Shown here piece after piece: positions 42,229 to 53,215 of a DNA stretch of 64,000 nucleotides. Made by a program: the position numbers and the translations under genes. The notes under the pieces were generated by a model. The model was not told the origin of the DNA. It made no database searches and saw only the letters and a list, made by a program, of their open reading frames with translations. Source of the stretch: Homalodisca vitripennis (lineage: Eukaryota > Arthropoda > Insecta > Hemiptera > Cicadellidae); contig NC_060213.1 in assembly GCF_021130785.1 (NCBI RefSeq), positions 95,410,501-95,474,500 of the forward strand. The letters run 5' to 3'. Every line of letters begins with the position of its first letter. Positions within the stretch are counted from its first letter, which is position 1.

Positions 42229-45200
42229 GTACTGACGTTACTATGGCTGTGGTCACTGACTCTGTGCTGGTGGATGTGCTCTTAGCTATCATTCCAGCTC
42301 TGTACTTTCTGTACTGGTACATCACAAACAACGATGACTACTGGGACAAAAGAGGCATTGTAAATTTAAAAAAAGGCTTGTTTTGGGGTATTTTTTTAGG
42401 CAAAAAATCACAAGCCGACGGAATTAGGGAGATTTATAATCAATTTTCGGAAGAAAAGTATGTAGGACTGTTTCAATTCAAAAGGCCTGTTCTTATGGTG
42501 AGAGATCCAGACTTAATTAACAAGGTTTTGGTGAAAGATTTCACACACTTCCAAGACAGGGGAAACCCTACAAATAAAAAAGATCTCTTTTCTAAAAACC
42601 TTGCTGGTTTAAGAGGAAGAATATGGCGAGTATTACGTTACAAGTTGACGCCCACCTTTACAACTGGTAAATTGAGAGGAATGTTCGAACAAATCTCCAA
42701 AAGCAGTGAAAATCTTGTTAACAAGATAGAAGAGGTTTCATCTGTAAATGAAGGAGTGAATTCTTCAAACCTTCTGTTTGAATTCACGTTGGATGTGATC
42801 GCAAGCTGTGCATTTGGAGTCCAGTTTTCACCAGGTAGTCCTGACTTCAAAAAATTCAAGACGATCGTAGAAAAAATGTTTGCCGGTTCCCCTTTAAAAT
42901 TCTTGAAATTCACCCTTACGTCAATAACGCCAAAAATAGCCGAATTCTTGAACATAACCATGTCTTCTAGTGAAGAGACAGAATATTTTACGAATATGAC
43001 CAAGGCCACTATAAAATATCGTAAGGAAAATAATATCCACAGGAACGACTACTTTCAACTGCTGTTATCACTGAAGGAGCAAGATGAGAATGGAAAGTCC
43101 AATCCCCCTGCACCGTCTCAAGTTAATGAGGAAGACGCTCTCATTGACCAGATGAGATATACAGAGGAAGACGACAAATCATTGGATACATCTGAGAAAT
43201 GTAGGTTCTACTTCAGTCATTTTATTCTAGTCCAATGTAATTCATTCTAGTGTAGTAGCAATACAGTACGAGTAGGAATTTAGTATTAAAAAAAGTAGTA
43301 AATTTGAAATTATAGAGTTGTAAAAATTAAAAAAAATTACTGCATAAAAAGTATGTGGGTAATTGTTTAAAAATACTATCTTCAAAAGATTGCAGCGTAC
43401 TTAAATTTCCCCTCTCTTGATAATGTTGTATTTTATACACGAATAGGCAGTTAAACATATAGCAATGGTAATTAAGTACCGTTTGTTACGAAAAAAATAA
43501 ATGTATCTGAAGTGACTAAAAAAAAGGTTATAATATTTAAAGACATTTCGTTAACTATAGCAGCAAATGAGCCATTAACTGTTGAACTATGGTTCATTTT
43601 ATAAATTGCGTTTAAATTGGCTTAAAAATTTCCAACTGTATTACCTAATAATTTATTCTATATTAAATAAGTCTATATTTATCACAATGACTCAAGAATA
43701 AACGTGGGTATATATCTTTAGTCTACTTCTTCCGTGACTTGTGAACCATAGTAGGATACAAGTTATTGATATATTAACACTCTAATGATAGAGTTGCTGA
43801 TGTTCTGTGTGCTTCAAAACATTGTAATATCCAAAAAGGTCCATGCAGAATGTACCATGTGATCATTTATACAGCAATAAACCGATTCTACCTTTAAAAT
43901 TTTTATCTCAACTTGAAAGTGTTAAATTTTTGTGACAGAACTTTAATAGAGCATTTCCAAAAGTGTTCACAGATGAATCAATCACTTCAAACACCGTCAT
44001 CTTCTTGACTGGTGGTTCGGAATCAGTGGCTCGCACAATCGGCTTTGTTCTGTTTGAGCTATCAAGACATCCTGAAATTCAACAAAAAGTTCAGCAGGAG
44101 GTGGATTCTGTGTTGTCCAAACACGGTGAATGCTCCTTTGAGGCTCTTAAGGCCATGACATATCTGGATCAGGTTATTCAAGGTAACTAATCGTCTTGCA
44201 TGCAGTCACAATTAGCCATAGATACAAATTTTACCTCAACTGATGAGAATTATTTTCAACAGAGTCACAGAGGATGTACCCCATCCTACCCATTCTGACA
44301 AGAGAGTGTGTCCGCTCGTACAAGGTACCTGACTCGGACCTCATCATAGAGAAGGGAACGATCATTTTCATTCCCGTTGATGCCCTTCACAAAGACCCCC
44401 AGCATTACCCTCACCCTTCAACGTTCAACCCAGAAAGATTCGAGGGCAACAATTTCAAACCCAGTTCAACTTTCTTACCCTTTGGCGATGGACCGAGAAT
44501 TTGTATTGGTAAGTCATATTTTAAAGCTACTCTGATTTGATTCCATCTATATACTCTAGATTGCAATAATGGAAATGGAGGTTAATACACTTAGAGAATC
44601 GAATGCATGCAGTCCTCAAGTTGGTGATAGTAAAACTAGATACTCTAGCCTTGTTACAAAGTTGATTGTCAAATTGATGATACATTCAGTACGTTTGCGA
44701 AATCTCTTTTTGTCTTACTCAGTAAACAGTAGTACAAATTATTCGTTATAGCTATGAGGTTTAGATTTATGAAGTTAAATATTTTGTGATCTGAATCATG
44801 TCTCAGTGGTCTGCAGAAGTCTGATAAACTCGTCTGTTCTTCAACTAACTATTCTTATTCCAAAGGTGAACATGGATCAACATCACTATAGTATCAATAA
44901 CACTTATTTTCTTTTGCGACCATGTTTAGAGTACTGGAATAGTTCCGACCAGATCGTTCCGGGCTCGAGACTCGTTCCACGAGAGTTCCAGTTTCAGACG
45001 TACCGTTTCGATAAGTTATTCCTGGCTGATTTCGTTCTTCAACGATATATTTGTTAATTTCCAAAACGTGTTTAATAGTTATGTTTAAAATACAATATAT
45101 TAAACTACATACATGATGTTTAATGACAATTTAAACAAAATGTATACCTGTTCAACTGGTCTTCGTTTATTGTAGATATCTATCTTGATACACAGCACTA

Positions 45201-46307
45201 TACAGCAATCAAAATTGTAAATCCTCTAATAAAATGAGTGACATTAGCGTCAATCAGTGTAAACCACACAATTTAAGATTTTACATCACAAACAATTACG
45301 ATAAGTAATATTACTGAAACTTTCTTCACATATGATTCAAAAACAAAAGATACAAATAATTTAAGATTTGGAGAGTGTACTAAGGGGACATGGTACACCC
45401 TATACCGACAATGCTAATTTTGCTAATTTTATGCCCATTTTTTTCAGAAGCCATTGGAGATAGACCTATGAAATTTTTACAGTTTGTACTACCTCTTTTG
45501 ATTTACAAACAGACCTATTTTCAAATAAATAACTCAACTTTTAACCTCTCAAAAAAGTTTTTTTTTAAGTACCATTTTATAGATTTATTTTTTAACATGT
45601 TTAATTAATTTTTAAAATAGTAAAATAAAGTGTTAAGTTTAAGAATGTCTATTACTTTTAATAGAAATATTTGAAGGATAAAACATTGCTAATCTCAAAT
45701 GAAACACCTCTATAATTCCTATAAATAATCAAGTTGCAACGGGTTGCAACTTGGAATATTGCCATTACATATAAACTATATCGGAACTGGAAAATGTATG
45801 AACTTCCAGCTGCAACTGGCTCGGCACTTCGTGAAGCGTTTAGTAAACCGTGTAGACGGACCATGAAGTTCCAAAGAAATGAAATGTTTCAAGTCCATTC
45901 CGGTTCCCGAACGTTCCGATGGAACTAGTTCTAGTTCTATTGGCATATCTCTAATAAGGTTTCTCAGTGATGTATATGGAGACTTTTGTGAAAGATCATC
46001 TATTATTTTAAAGTTCCTAAGCAATAATATACAATAATTGTTCCTCAGCTGACAATGCGTGTAGTACAAGTTATGAAGGTTAATATCCCCACCAGATTAA
46101 GACATTCAAAAATATTAATTCTCTGTTACAGCCATGAGGTTTGCAGTGATGGAGGTGAAGGCTTGTGTGGCCAGGATCATGTCTCAGTACTCAGTGAACA
46201 ACAAAACTCAACTACCTCTCCAGTTTGACGTTCGTTCAATTACACCAGTAGTAAAAGGTGGACTGTTTCTTTCCTTTGAAAAGAGATCACCTAAACTAGT
46301 GTTGTAA
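42229..46307 (+). CDS. Cytochrome P450, CYP3 clan (CYP6-like), four coding exons
   Basis: A microsomal haem monooxygenase, likely for xenobiotic or endogenous lipophilic substrates. The coding exons are 42243-43200, about 43952-44182, 44263-44508 and 46132-46307, with an untranslated leader from 42229. They join in one frame to about 536 residues, near the usual 500-530. Seen: an N-terminal membrane anchor (residues 8-26), the helix C WRVLR (W128, R132), an I-helix LTGGSES motif, ExxR as ESQR, FNPERF, and the haem loop PFGDGPRICIG split by the last intron. Exon 2's acceptor is uncertain. The strongest AG (43938) is out of phase with exon 1's donor at 43201, whereas the weaker AG at 43951 restores the frame. 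A short missed exon is an alternative. No disabling stop was found. Confidence 0.85.
42243..43200 (+). CDS. P450 exon 1
   Basis: Encodes 319 residues plus one base, from MAVVTDSVLV to the SEK region. It contains the anchor, substrate recognition region 1 and helix C. The donor is GTAGGT (phase 1). The start has an AG acceptor 14 bases upstream and is the first Met. Confidence 0.88.
43952..44182 (+). CDS. P450 exon 2 (I to J helices)
   Basis: Carries KVFTDESITSNTVIFL, the oxygen-activation motif GGSES with Ser where Thr is usual, and the J-helix region RHPEIQQKVQQEV. It ends ...QVIQ plus one base before GTAACT. The alternative start at 43939 has a better acceptor but breaks the frame with exon 1. 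Confidence 0.7.
44263..44508 (+). CDS. P450 exon 3 (K helix to haem loop)
   Basis: Begins ESQRMYPILP (ExxR motif) after TTTCAACAG, includes HKDPQHYPHP and FNPERF, and ends in the haem-binding loop FGDGPRICI plus one base before GTAAGT. The Cys thiolate ligand is encoded here. Confidence 0.92.
44752..44875 (+). pseudogene. Decayed copy of P450 exon 4 inside intron 3
   Basis: The sequence TTATAG|CTATGAGGTTT mirrors TTACAG|CCATGAGGTTT at the real exon, and ATCATGTCTCAGT recurs at the matching distance (one base shorter). Between them similarity is patchy and the frame is broken. The similarity fades toward 44875. It probably descends from duplication of the last exon or of a neighbouring P450. 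Confidence 0.6.
44940..45950. repeat. Intron 3 segment rich in GGAAC/GTTCC motifs, possible DNA element
   Basis: GTTCC and GGAAC pentamers cluster at 44940-44995 and 45775-45935. A perfect palindrome made of CAAGTTGCAA and TTGCAACTTG arms lies near 45729-45752. The clusters could be subterminal repeats of a non-autonomous DNA transposon, but no terminal repeats or target duplication were established. Confidence 0.3.
46132..46307 (+). CDS. P450 exon 4 (L helix and C-terminus)
   Basis: Follows TTCTCTGTTACAG. It begins GAMRFAVMEVKACVARI, the expected L helix after the haem loop, and ends KRSPKLVL then TAA. It is phase-compatible with exon 3. Confidence 0.9.
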
Positions 46308-48190
46308 TAATTAACTAATAGGTTGTAGCATAATTTTACCTTAATTTGTTATAAACAACATTTTATACTTGGATCATCACTCTTCGGACTGTAAATATGA
46401 TTTTGTTACTCATAAATTGTATTAAATTGTTGTATTTTGTATTATTACGTGTCATATATTAAATTTGTTTTCCTTACCTAAGGGTTTTTCAAGCTATGAA
46501 TATTATTTTGTACAATTAAATTGCAAAAAGATATAAAATTTACAATATTTAGTTGTTTACTATTATTTCCCTCAATGATAGCCTACATGACTGTTTATAT
46601 ACTGGACTTAATCTCTTCACTACAGGTCGATGACAAAGAAACCATTAAAAGATAAAGAAACCTGACACTCACAAACATTACATAAAGATAAAGAATTCTA
46701 TTACTGATAAGTAGTGTTCTGATTTTGATTTGATTTTGAAGTATCACAACACTATGCCCCATATATTGCAGGAATACTTTTCCGACATTTGAAATATCGC
46801 AATACCTTACTTGCACTGCGATAGTATTTCAGAGCTACTTTCGTGTTTTTCAAAGCACTGGCTTATTATGATGAAATTTTTGGTTCTTGTTTAAACAAAT
46901 TTGATGTTGATAAAGTTATGTGTAAAACTATTGCGTAATTGGGGAATTGCAACGTTTTCAAAAACCTAATTACACTGTGACGTGTGACTTGAAGCTAGGG
47001 AAGCATTATGGTCACGTGACCCCAAAACCCTGAATAGGTGCAGATGAACCATTTCTACTGAAACTAGTTTCCGAGGAATTAGCTTATACTTTTGCCTACA
47101 AAATGTGTACATTGTAAAAAGTTGTATATGACTGAGCTTTACTCTAATAAACTAAAGTACAATTACGACCAAGTAGGTTACTATGAGGATATAACTGCGT
47201 ACATCTGCTTATATGAGGCCTGTTGCCGCGCATGCGCAATAACAAAAAGGTGTCCGATGGTATAGTTATTATAAATAAAATAAAGTACATTTTACCATAC
47301 AGTCATATAGTGTACAATAAATGAGGAGTTTTAAATGATCGCCTAAATATTAAATGAAAAACAGAACAATAAATTTGCCTTACATTGATGCTCTTCCGTC
47401 GTAGCTAATTTAGGAATAAATCCCGAAATGTTTAACCTAAAAAATAATTGATATTATGGTAGTTTGAACCAATAAAACGACAGAGTTTTAGTTTTTTTTT
47501 AAATATTGTATAAAAATATCTTGTTTAGTTTAAATCCGAATATATTGATATTGTTTACAGGGCCTACATTAATTTTTTAAACATTAAAAACTTGTAGTAT
47601 TCATCTCAAACAAACATCTGAAAATTTTACTGAAAAAGGTATTAATAAGTGCTTTTGAATGTACTTCATCAGTAAAAGTGAATTATACACCTTAAATTAT
47701 AATATTGAACAAATTGAAGTTTAAAATTATGTACTATATTTCATATGAATAAAAATTACTATTATTTCAATAAATATATATCTTGTATTCAACATTTTAA
47801 AACTGTTCTAAAACTTTATTAAATTTTTTTCTGAAATGTCATTAAAAACTTTTACAGCATAAATTTCAGAGATTGAACTTCAGTCAGGTTACCAATTATC
47901 ATAATTATATAACTCACGTGTTAACATATAAAATACTGAAGGCAATGTGTATTTATGGGCTATATTAAACTGAAGCTTTATCATTATTTATATGGTCTAT
48001 GATCTCATACAACTAAAGATCCAATAATCAGTATTAATGAGTATTAGAAACCATTAGATCAATTTGGTGGGCTGTAAAAAAGAGCGAAATGTAATTCTTA
48101 TGTTGAAAAACGCCTTTCATGTTATTTAAAAATGAAAAGAGTCAACAAAATCTTACTATAAGCGGATGTACAAAATCGCTTACCTCTCAT
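46308..48190. other. Non-coding stretch downstream of the P450
   Basis: AT-rich; presumably starts with the P450 3' untranslated region. No clear polyadenylation signal could be singled out and no other gene is seen. Confidence 0.4.
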
Positions 48191-48320
48191 TCTAGGAAGG
48201 AAGTATTTTAATAAAGTACGGAGCCGCGGCGTGATGCCCTGAGTCTGAAGTTGTCCAATAACAGTTAGCCAACTTGGCCAATTATGTGCGAAGCTTTGAT
48301 AGCGCGTTAAAACGGAGCGG
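48191..48320 (+). repeat. Interspersed repeat family B, copy 1
   Basis: Near-identical to 55757-55880: GAAGTATTTTAATAAAGTA, GAGTCTGAAGTTGTCCAATA, AGCCAACTTGGCCAATTATG and AAGCTTTGATAGCG in the same order. The similarity extends for about 125 bp. It has no coding potential. Confidence 0.8.
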
Positions 48321-50805
48321 GGGTTTTGAATCTAATTATAATGAAACTTAATTAATTACAACAATATTTATCAAAATTGTCATTAAAAGCGCTGCTATAA
48401 GTCTTATTTTTGTTTAATGTTAATTAAATAATATAATGTTTTTGTAGTATTTGTATTATTGCCTTGCTTTATCCTTACTCAGTGGCTAAATGATTTTATC
48501 TATATCGATGATGCTGACTTTTTATTTGGTCTATGCACTAAACTTGACAGGCGATATCAGAATCATTAAAGTGAGAGATACGTCCGTTTTTCTTATTTAA
48601 AGATATAATAGTCCAATTTTTTTGTTAGGGAACAACTTATGCTTTAAATCACATGAAAAATCTAAAAAAAGGTAAATCTATATAGTGCAGAAACACTAGA
48701 TCTCCAAATCTTTCTCGCCATAACAAAGATGATCCCACAGACGAATCGAATACAGATGTTAGAATTTCAAACACGTCTCTTCCTAAAACCAACTTATTCC
48801 AAACTTTATTGTATCCATTCTCTTGCTTTACAATACTGTTGTTAAATTCTTACATTTTTTTGTTTACTTCAGTTACCATTCTACTATAACACATTTCAAA
48901 AGGTATACATAATCTTGAAATTAAAATGTCATTGAAAACTTCTTACTTGTCTTGAATTTGAATCAATATAAGAAGAATCTACTAGAACAAAATATAAAAT
49001 AATATTTTTTTTCTATAAAATTCTTAATAAAATCATAAAAAATTTATCAGTAATCAATATGTTTATGATTTTAAGGGTTGACAATCCTTGTAAGTCATCT
49101 CTGGATTAGCCATTTTTTACAGATGGTGTGTTCACAATGTTTAGTAAACAGCAAACAGCATAAACAATTCCCTTAACTTTAAAACTTACAGAATGCGTTA
49201 TTCTAGAAAAGAACGAGTCTCATAACATAGTAAAATATCAAACAAATATACAAACCCATCTGCGAAAAAAGTACTTTTATTTACAATTTTAAAGTAGTGA
49301 ATTTGCTTGTTTGACTTAAGTCAATATCAATACAGTAGAAGGGAATTGTGCGTCGTGTAGAACCACTTGTTCTGTGTAAATCCCGCAGAGCATCCGGATA
49401 CATATGTGGCTGTTTCAAACTCTTCTCTTCCTGACAACCATCTTATGAGCGAATTTATTGTATCCGCTTCCTTGTGTTCTACTACTGTTTTATGGCTTAA
49501 CAAGGGAGTATTTACTTACAATTCCATCCTTATATACATTTTTATTACCTTATAATACCTAGATCAAAATAATATCCATATAGCTGAATTACAAAATAAA
49601 ACCTTAGCATGACATTCATTTAGAATTCTGTTGTATATTCTTAAAAGCTATGCTGTATCTAAAAGTATCCATTTATTTTTGAACTTCATCAATTTTGAAT
49701 TTTCATTATAAGACTATACATCATATATATTTAAACAAATACATTTAATTGTAGGTACATTATTCTATAATGATAGACTACTTATCGTAACTATAAAAGT
49801 TAGATAAACCACTGCAAAAAACACCTTTGGTATTTTATATACTTACTTAGAAATAAAGTAGAAATAAGTTGCTATAGTTCTGTTACCAAACTAATATGAG
49901 ATTATCTTCTTGCTTATACAAAAATGAATATTGAAATTTCTTATTGTTTATTTATAAGATATACTCTGAAAGAAAATGAATATTTTTATCATATGTATTC
50001 AGTTTTATGAAATTATTATACGGTTTACACAATAAAAATGAATAAAAACTATATATAAAAAATGATATGACTGTAATTATTTATTTATATTTCTACTTTA
50101 TATCACGTCTTATTAGTAATTTAAAATATGAAATTTAAAAATTTAAGAATATTTAAATCCATCGTTCAGTGATATATTTGTAAATTACAAATTTCAGATG
50201 TTATCAAAATGGTAATTATAATTTTAGCAATAGAAATAAAATGTCCAAGTTTGTGTCATAGCTGTTTTTAAAGTTGAGATAAGCTAAGTATATTAATTAA
50301 AAAATATCAACATTAATATCTTTACAGTTTTATTGAATGCATTCAATAAGTAACGTCTATTTTATATTATTGAAACATTTTAAATTTTTTACATAACAGA
50401 GTTTATACAAGTAAATCGTTCATTTAAGTATTTTTATTTGAAAACGATAAATCTTTATTTCATATAATATATGTAGATTGTATATATCCTATAGAATGTA
50501 TGTACATATTTGAATATTTGGAAAAAAATCTGTTTTAATAAATAATTATATCAGACTATGTATAAATTCTGTACCCATTTTGGTTGATTTTTTTATCTAC
50601 GTCAATAATCCTTTAGATTGAACTTGCGTCTTATTAATAAAATTTCAAAATAAAATTACAAGCTATTACAAAATATCTTATTTTTAGAGTTTACTCGTAA
50701 GCAATTTGGAGTTTTCATAAAGTATGTGTGTTGTGGTAGAATAGGTAAAAACGAAATTGTTTTTAAAATACGAAGTTTCTAAAACTCCATTATCTGGAAA
50801 TTGAA
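48321..50805. other. AT-rich non-coding stretch
   Basis: No gene or motif is supported; composition is very AT-rich, especially 49.5-50.7 kb. Confidence 0.45.
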
Positions 50806-51030
50806 TAGAAGGACGGAGTAGTAAGAGTACACAAACCTCCCTTTGTTGGGGTGAATGTTACATCGTTGCATGAATGTACCGCTTAAACAGCTTTCAAAGC
50901 CTTTAAGTGGATGTTAGCACCGGCAGTCAACCTTAACGGGGTTAAAGACACAATAAAGTACATTGAAGTAAACTCACCCCTTGTTAAAGTTCAAGAAGGT
51001 TTCTCATTACAGTTGCAAGGTTAACGCACT
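50806..51030 (+). repeat. Interspersed repeat family A, copy 3
   Basis: Shares GTACACAAACCTCCCTTTGTT, GTGAATGTTACA, TTTAAGTGGATGTTAGC and TAAAGTACATTGAAGTAA-type blocks with the copies at 20.6 and 23.6 kb. Confidence 0.7.
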
Positions 51031-51439
51031 AAGCTACGGAGTTCAAACACAATTAAGGGTCAGACAGTTAATTTAATTTTTCAATTATAATATAATATAC
51101 ATAATACTGAATAAGCTTAAGCTAAACAATTATAATATACAAGATAAAAAAGGTGTATTCAAGTTTCTTAACAGTTCTAAATTTAACGATATTGAACACG
51201 AGTTATTTATCTTTTAGGTAAAAATAAACACAGAATTTTACAAGAAAGAGTTTGTTCCTGGTGTATTTACACTATCACAACAAAATTATTAGCGATGGTA
51301 AACGACTCTCTAGGTTTTTTTTCAGTAAATTTAAGAGTATAAACATAAAAAATGAACTAAGACTTATGCCTGTGTAACTTGAGACAGGTTTTAAATCCTA
51401 CTAGTACAATTGATGATTGTTCTCGGGAAAAATGTGTTT

Positions 51440-52220
51440 TACTGGATTTTGATTTAAATTAGTATAATTGAACAATCTCAAGGGCTGTTTTCTGGGAACT
51501 GTTTTATTTTTGTTATACATAACGGACTTAGAAAGTCAATTAAGGTGTCGTCTGATCCACTCTTATGCTGACGATTCATAGTTAATTTTGTCGTACTCGT
51601 CCTCAGAGTCGACAAAATCTATATGACACATAATATTGAACTTGAATAATGTAAAGAAATGGCTGGCATAAAGATTATGCGCTTCAACTAAATAGTATTA
51701 AAATGTTGCGTTTTTTCATATTAATGGTTCATCCTGGACTGGTCAGTTCTGAGGAAATACAATGTTTATATTAACATATTCGTTCAATGTTATTTTCCAA
51801 ACATTTATTATGCTTATGACCTTTGCTTGCAACTGGACTGAAGAAAACAAGCCTATCGTAACTAGAATGCAGTACAGAAAGCTTCATTTGTTTATAATCT
51901 TAGTGATTTCGATCATATTGGCATTTGCAGTAAAGACGCTGTGGTTCTGTTTATTATGGAACATTTTGACGAGCGAACTCTCCAAAATTCTGCTGAATTC
52001 TCAGAAAATTCTTGTGACATTTATATCTGAAGAAAAGGTAACTTCTATGCGTAAGGTGAATGGCGTAATACACTTGCCAAGGAGCATCTTAAAAATTGGG
52101 GAAAATGAGTTTTTAATTCTTTGAGCCACAAAAGTACAACATTTTTCCTCCTGCTGTAAAAAAAACACTCTGCGTTTAAGAAAAGGATAAAACGAATGTT
52201 TCTAAATATTTATTTATTTT
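51440..52220 (+). pseudogene. Non-LTR retrotransposon reverse transcriptase relic
   Basis: In shifting frames near 51490-51720 the plus strand reads LGTVLFLLYITDL, then SYADDS and LNLNNVKKWL, which match the conserved RT palm (including Ala-Asp-Asp) and following region of CR1/Jockey-group elements. Near 52140-52200, FPPAVKK and a Lys-rich stretch resemble the ORF2 tail. Several stops break it. A 120-codon open frame at 51762-52124 lies within and shows no domain of its own, so I do not treat it as a gene. Confidence 0.6.
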
Positions 52221-53069
52221 AGTGTATTGAAATTATTTTGTATTATTTTTAATAGTAGCTGTATTGACAACTGAGTATTTACTTTGAAAAACGCTTGATT
52301 ATTGTAGTTATTTTTAATACTAACTTATGTTGATATTTTAAACTTTCTTGAATTAATCATTTAATGTTGCCTAAATTTATTTTCTTTGGAAGGACATAAC
52401 AATAAAGTAAATTAAAGCGGACAGTAACCGGGTGGGATAAGGTAATATCAATTTGATTTGATACTGACCGCCATTTAGATACATTTAATATATGACTTTT
52501 ATTTTAATCTGTACATTTAAAGTCCTACGTTTATAATTATTTAAACTTTTAAATTATTAGTTTCTCTCCCGCGATTCGGATTTTGAGCTCATTTTTATTA
52601 TTTAAAGTGGAAAGATCGGCGTTCCATCAAGTACTACTGGTTAGTTTGTTCTAGAGATAAAGTGTGGGAAGACAAAAAAAAACAGTAATAAAACTTTCCA
52701 GCTCCTCAATCAATAAACCTATTGATATTAGGATTATTGAAAAAACACTACAAACGTCTTACGTTTGACAATATATAAATTTTTATAGCCAAACCAGATT
52801 TGTAGGAAATGATAAAACAAAATTGTAATTATTTACAAGATAATGTATACAGAATAACACAATTACAATAAAATTACATAGTTTTTCTTGCAATTAGAAA
52901 TACTGTACAGTTACAGTATTACAGTAATTATACGTGTAATTACATCTGCCACCCATTTTACAATCTTTTACATTTACATAGTTCATCACTGAGGTTTTAT
53001 TATCATGGGCGTTTATATAGACTATAGAATATTTCAATATAAGCTCTAATCTCTGAAGAGAGCGATAAT
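52221..53069. other. AT-rich non-coding stretch
   Basis: No feature is supported. Confidence 0.45.
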
Positions 53070-53215
53070 ATAAATTAAGGTGAAACTGAAAGTTCGAGAT
53101 GAGCAACACGAACCCATTTCAGGTTATTAATTCAAAACTCGTTGCTTATTAATTAACTGTTGAATATAAAATAATAGCAAGTTACTTAATTTTCACGCAA
53201 GAAGGCAATGTCTCT
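53070..53215 (+). repeat. Interspersed repeat family C, left half split by a transposon
   Basis: Matches 57455-57590: ATTAATTC, TTATTAATTAACT, AAGTTACTTAA and GGCAATGTCTC. The other half resumes at 54936 (GCTGAAACTTTAAATTGG), so the DNA transposon entered a pre-existing repeat. Confidence 0.65.

Noticed and set aside
51762..52124. 120-codon frame as a novel membrane protein
   Set aside because: Hydrophobic stretches are expected from AT-rich DNA, and it lies within a decayed retrotransposon.
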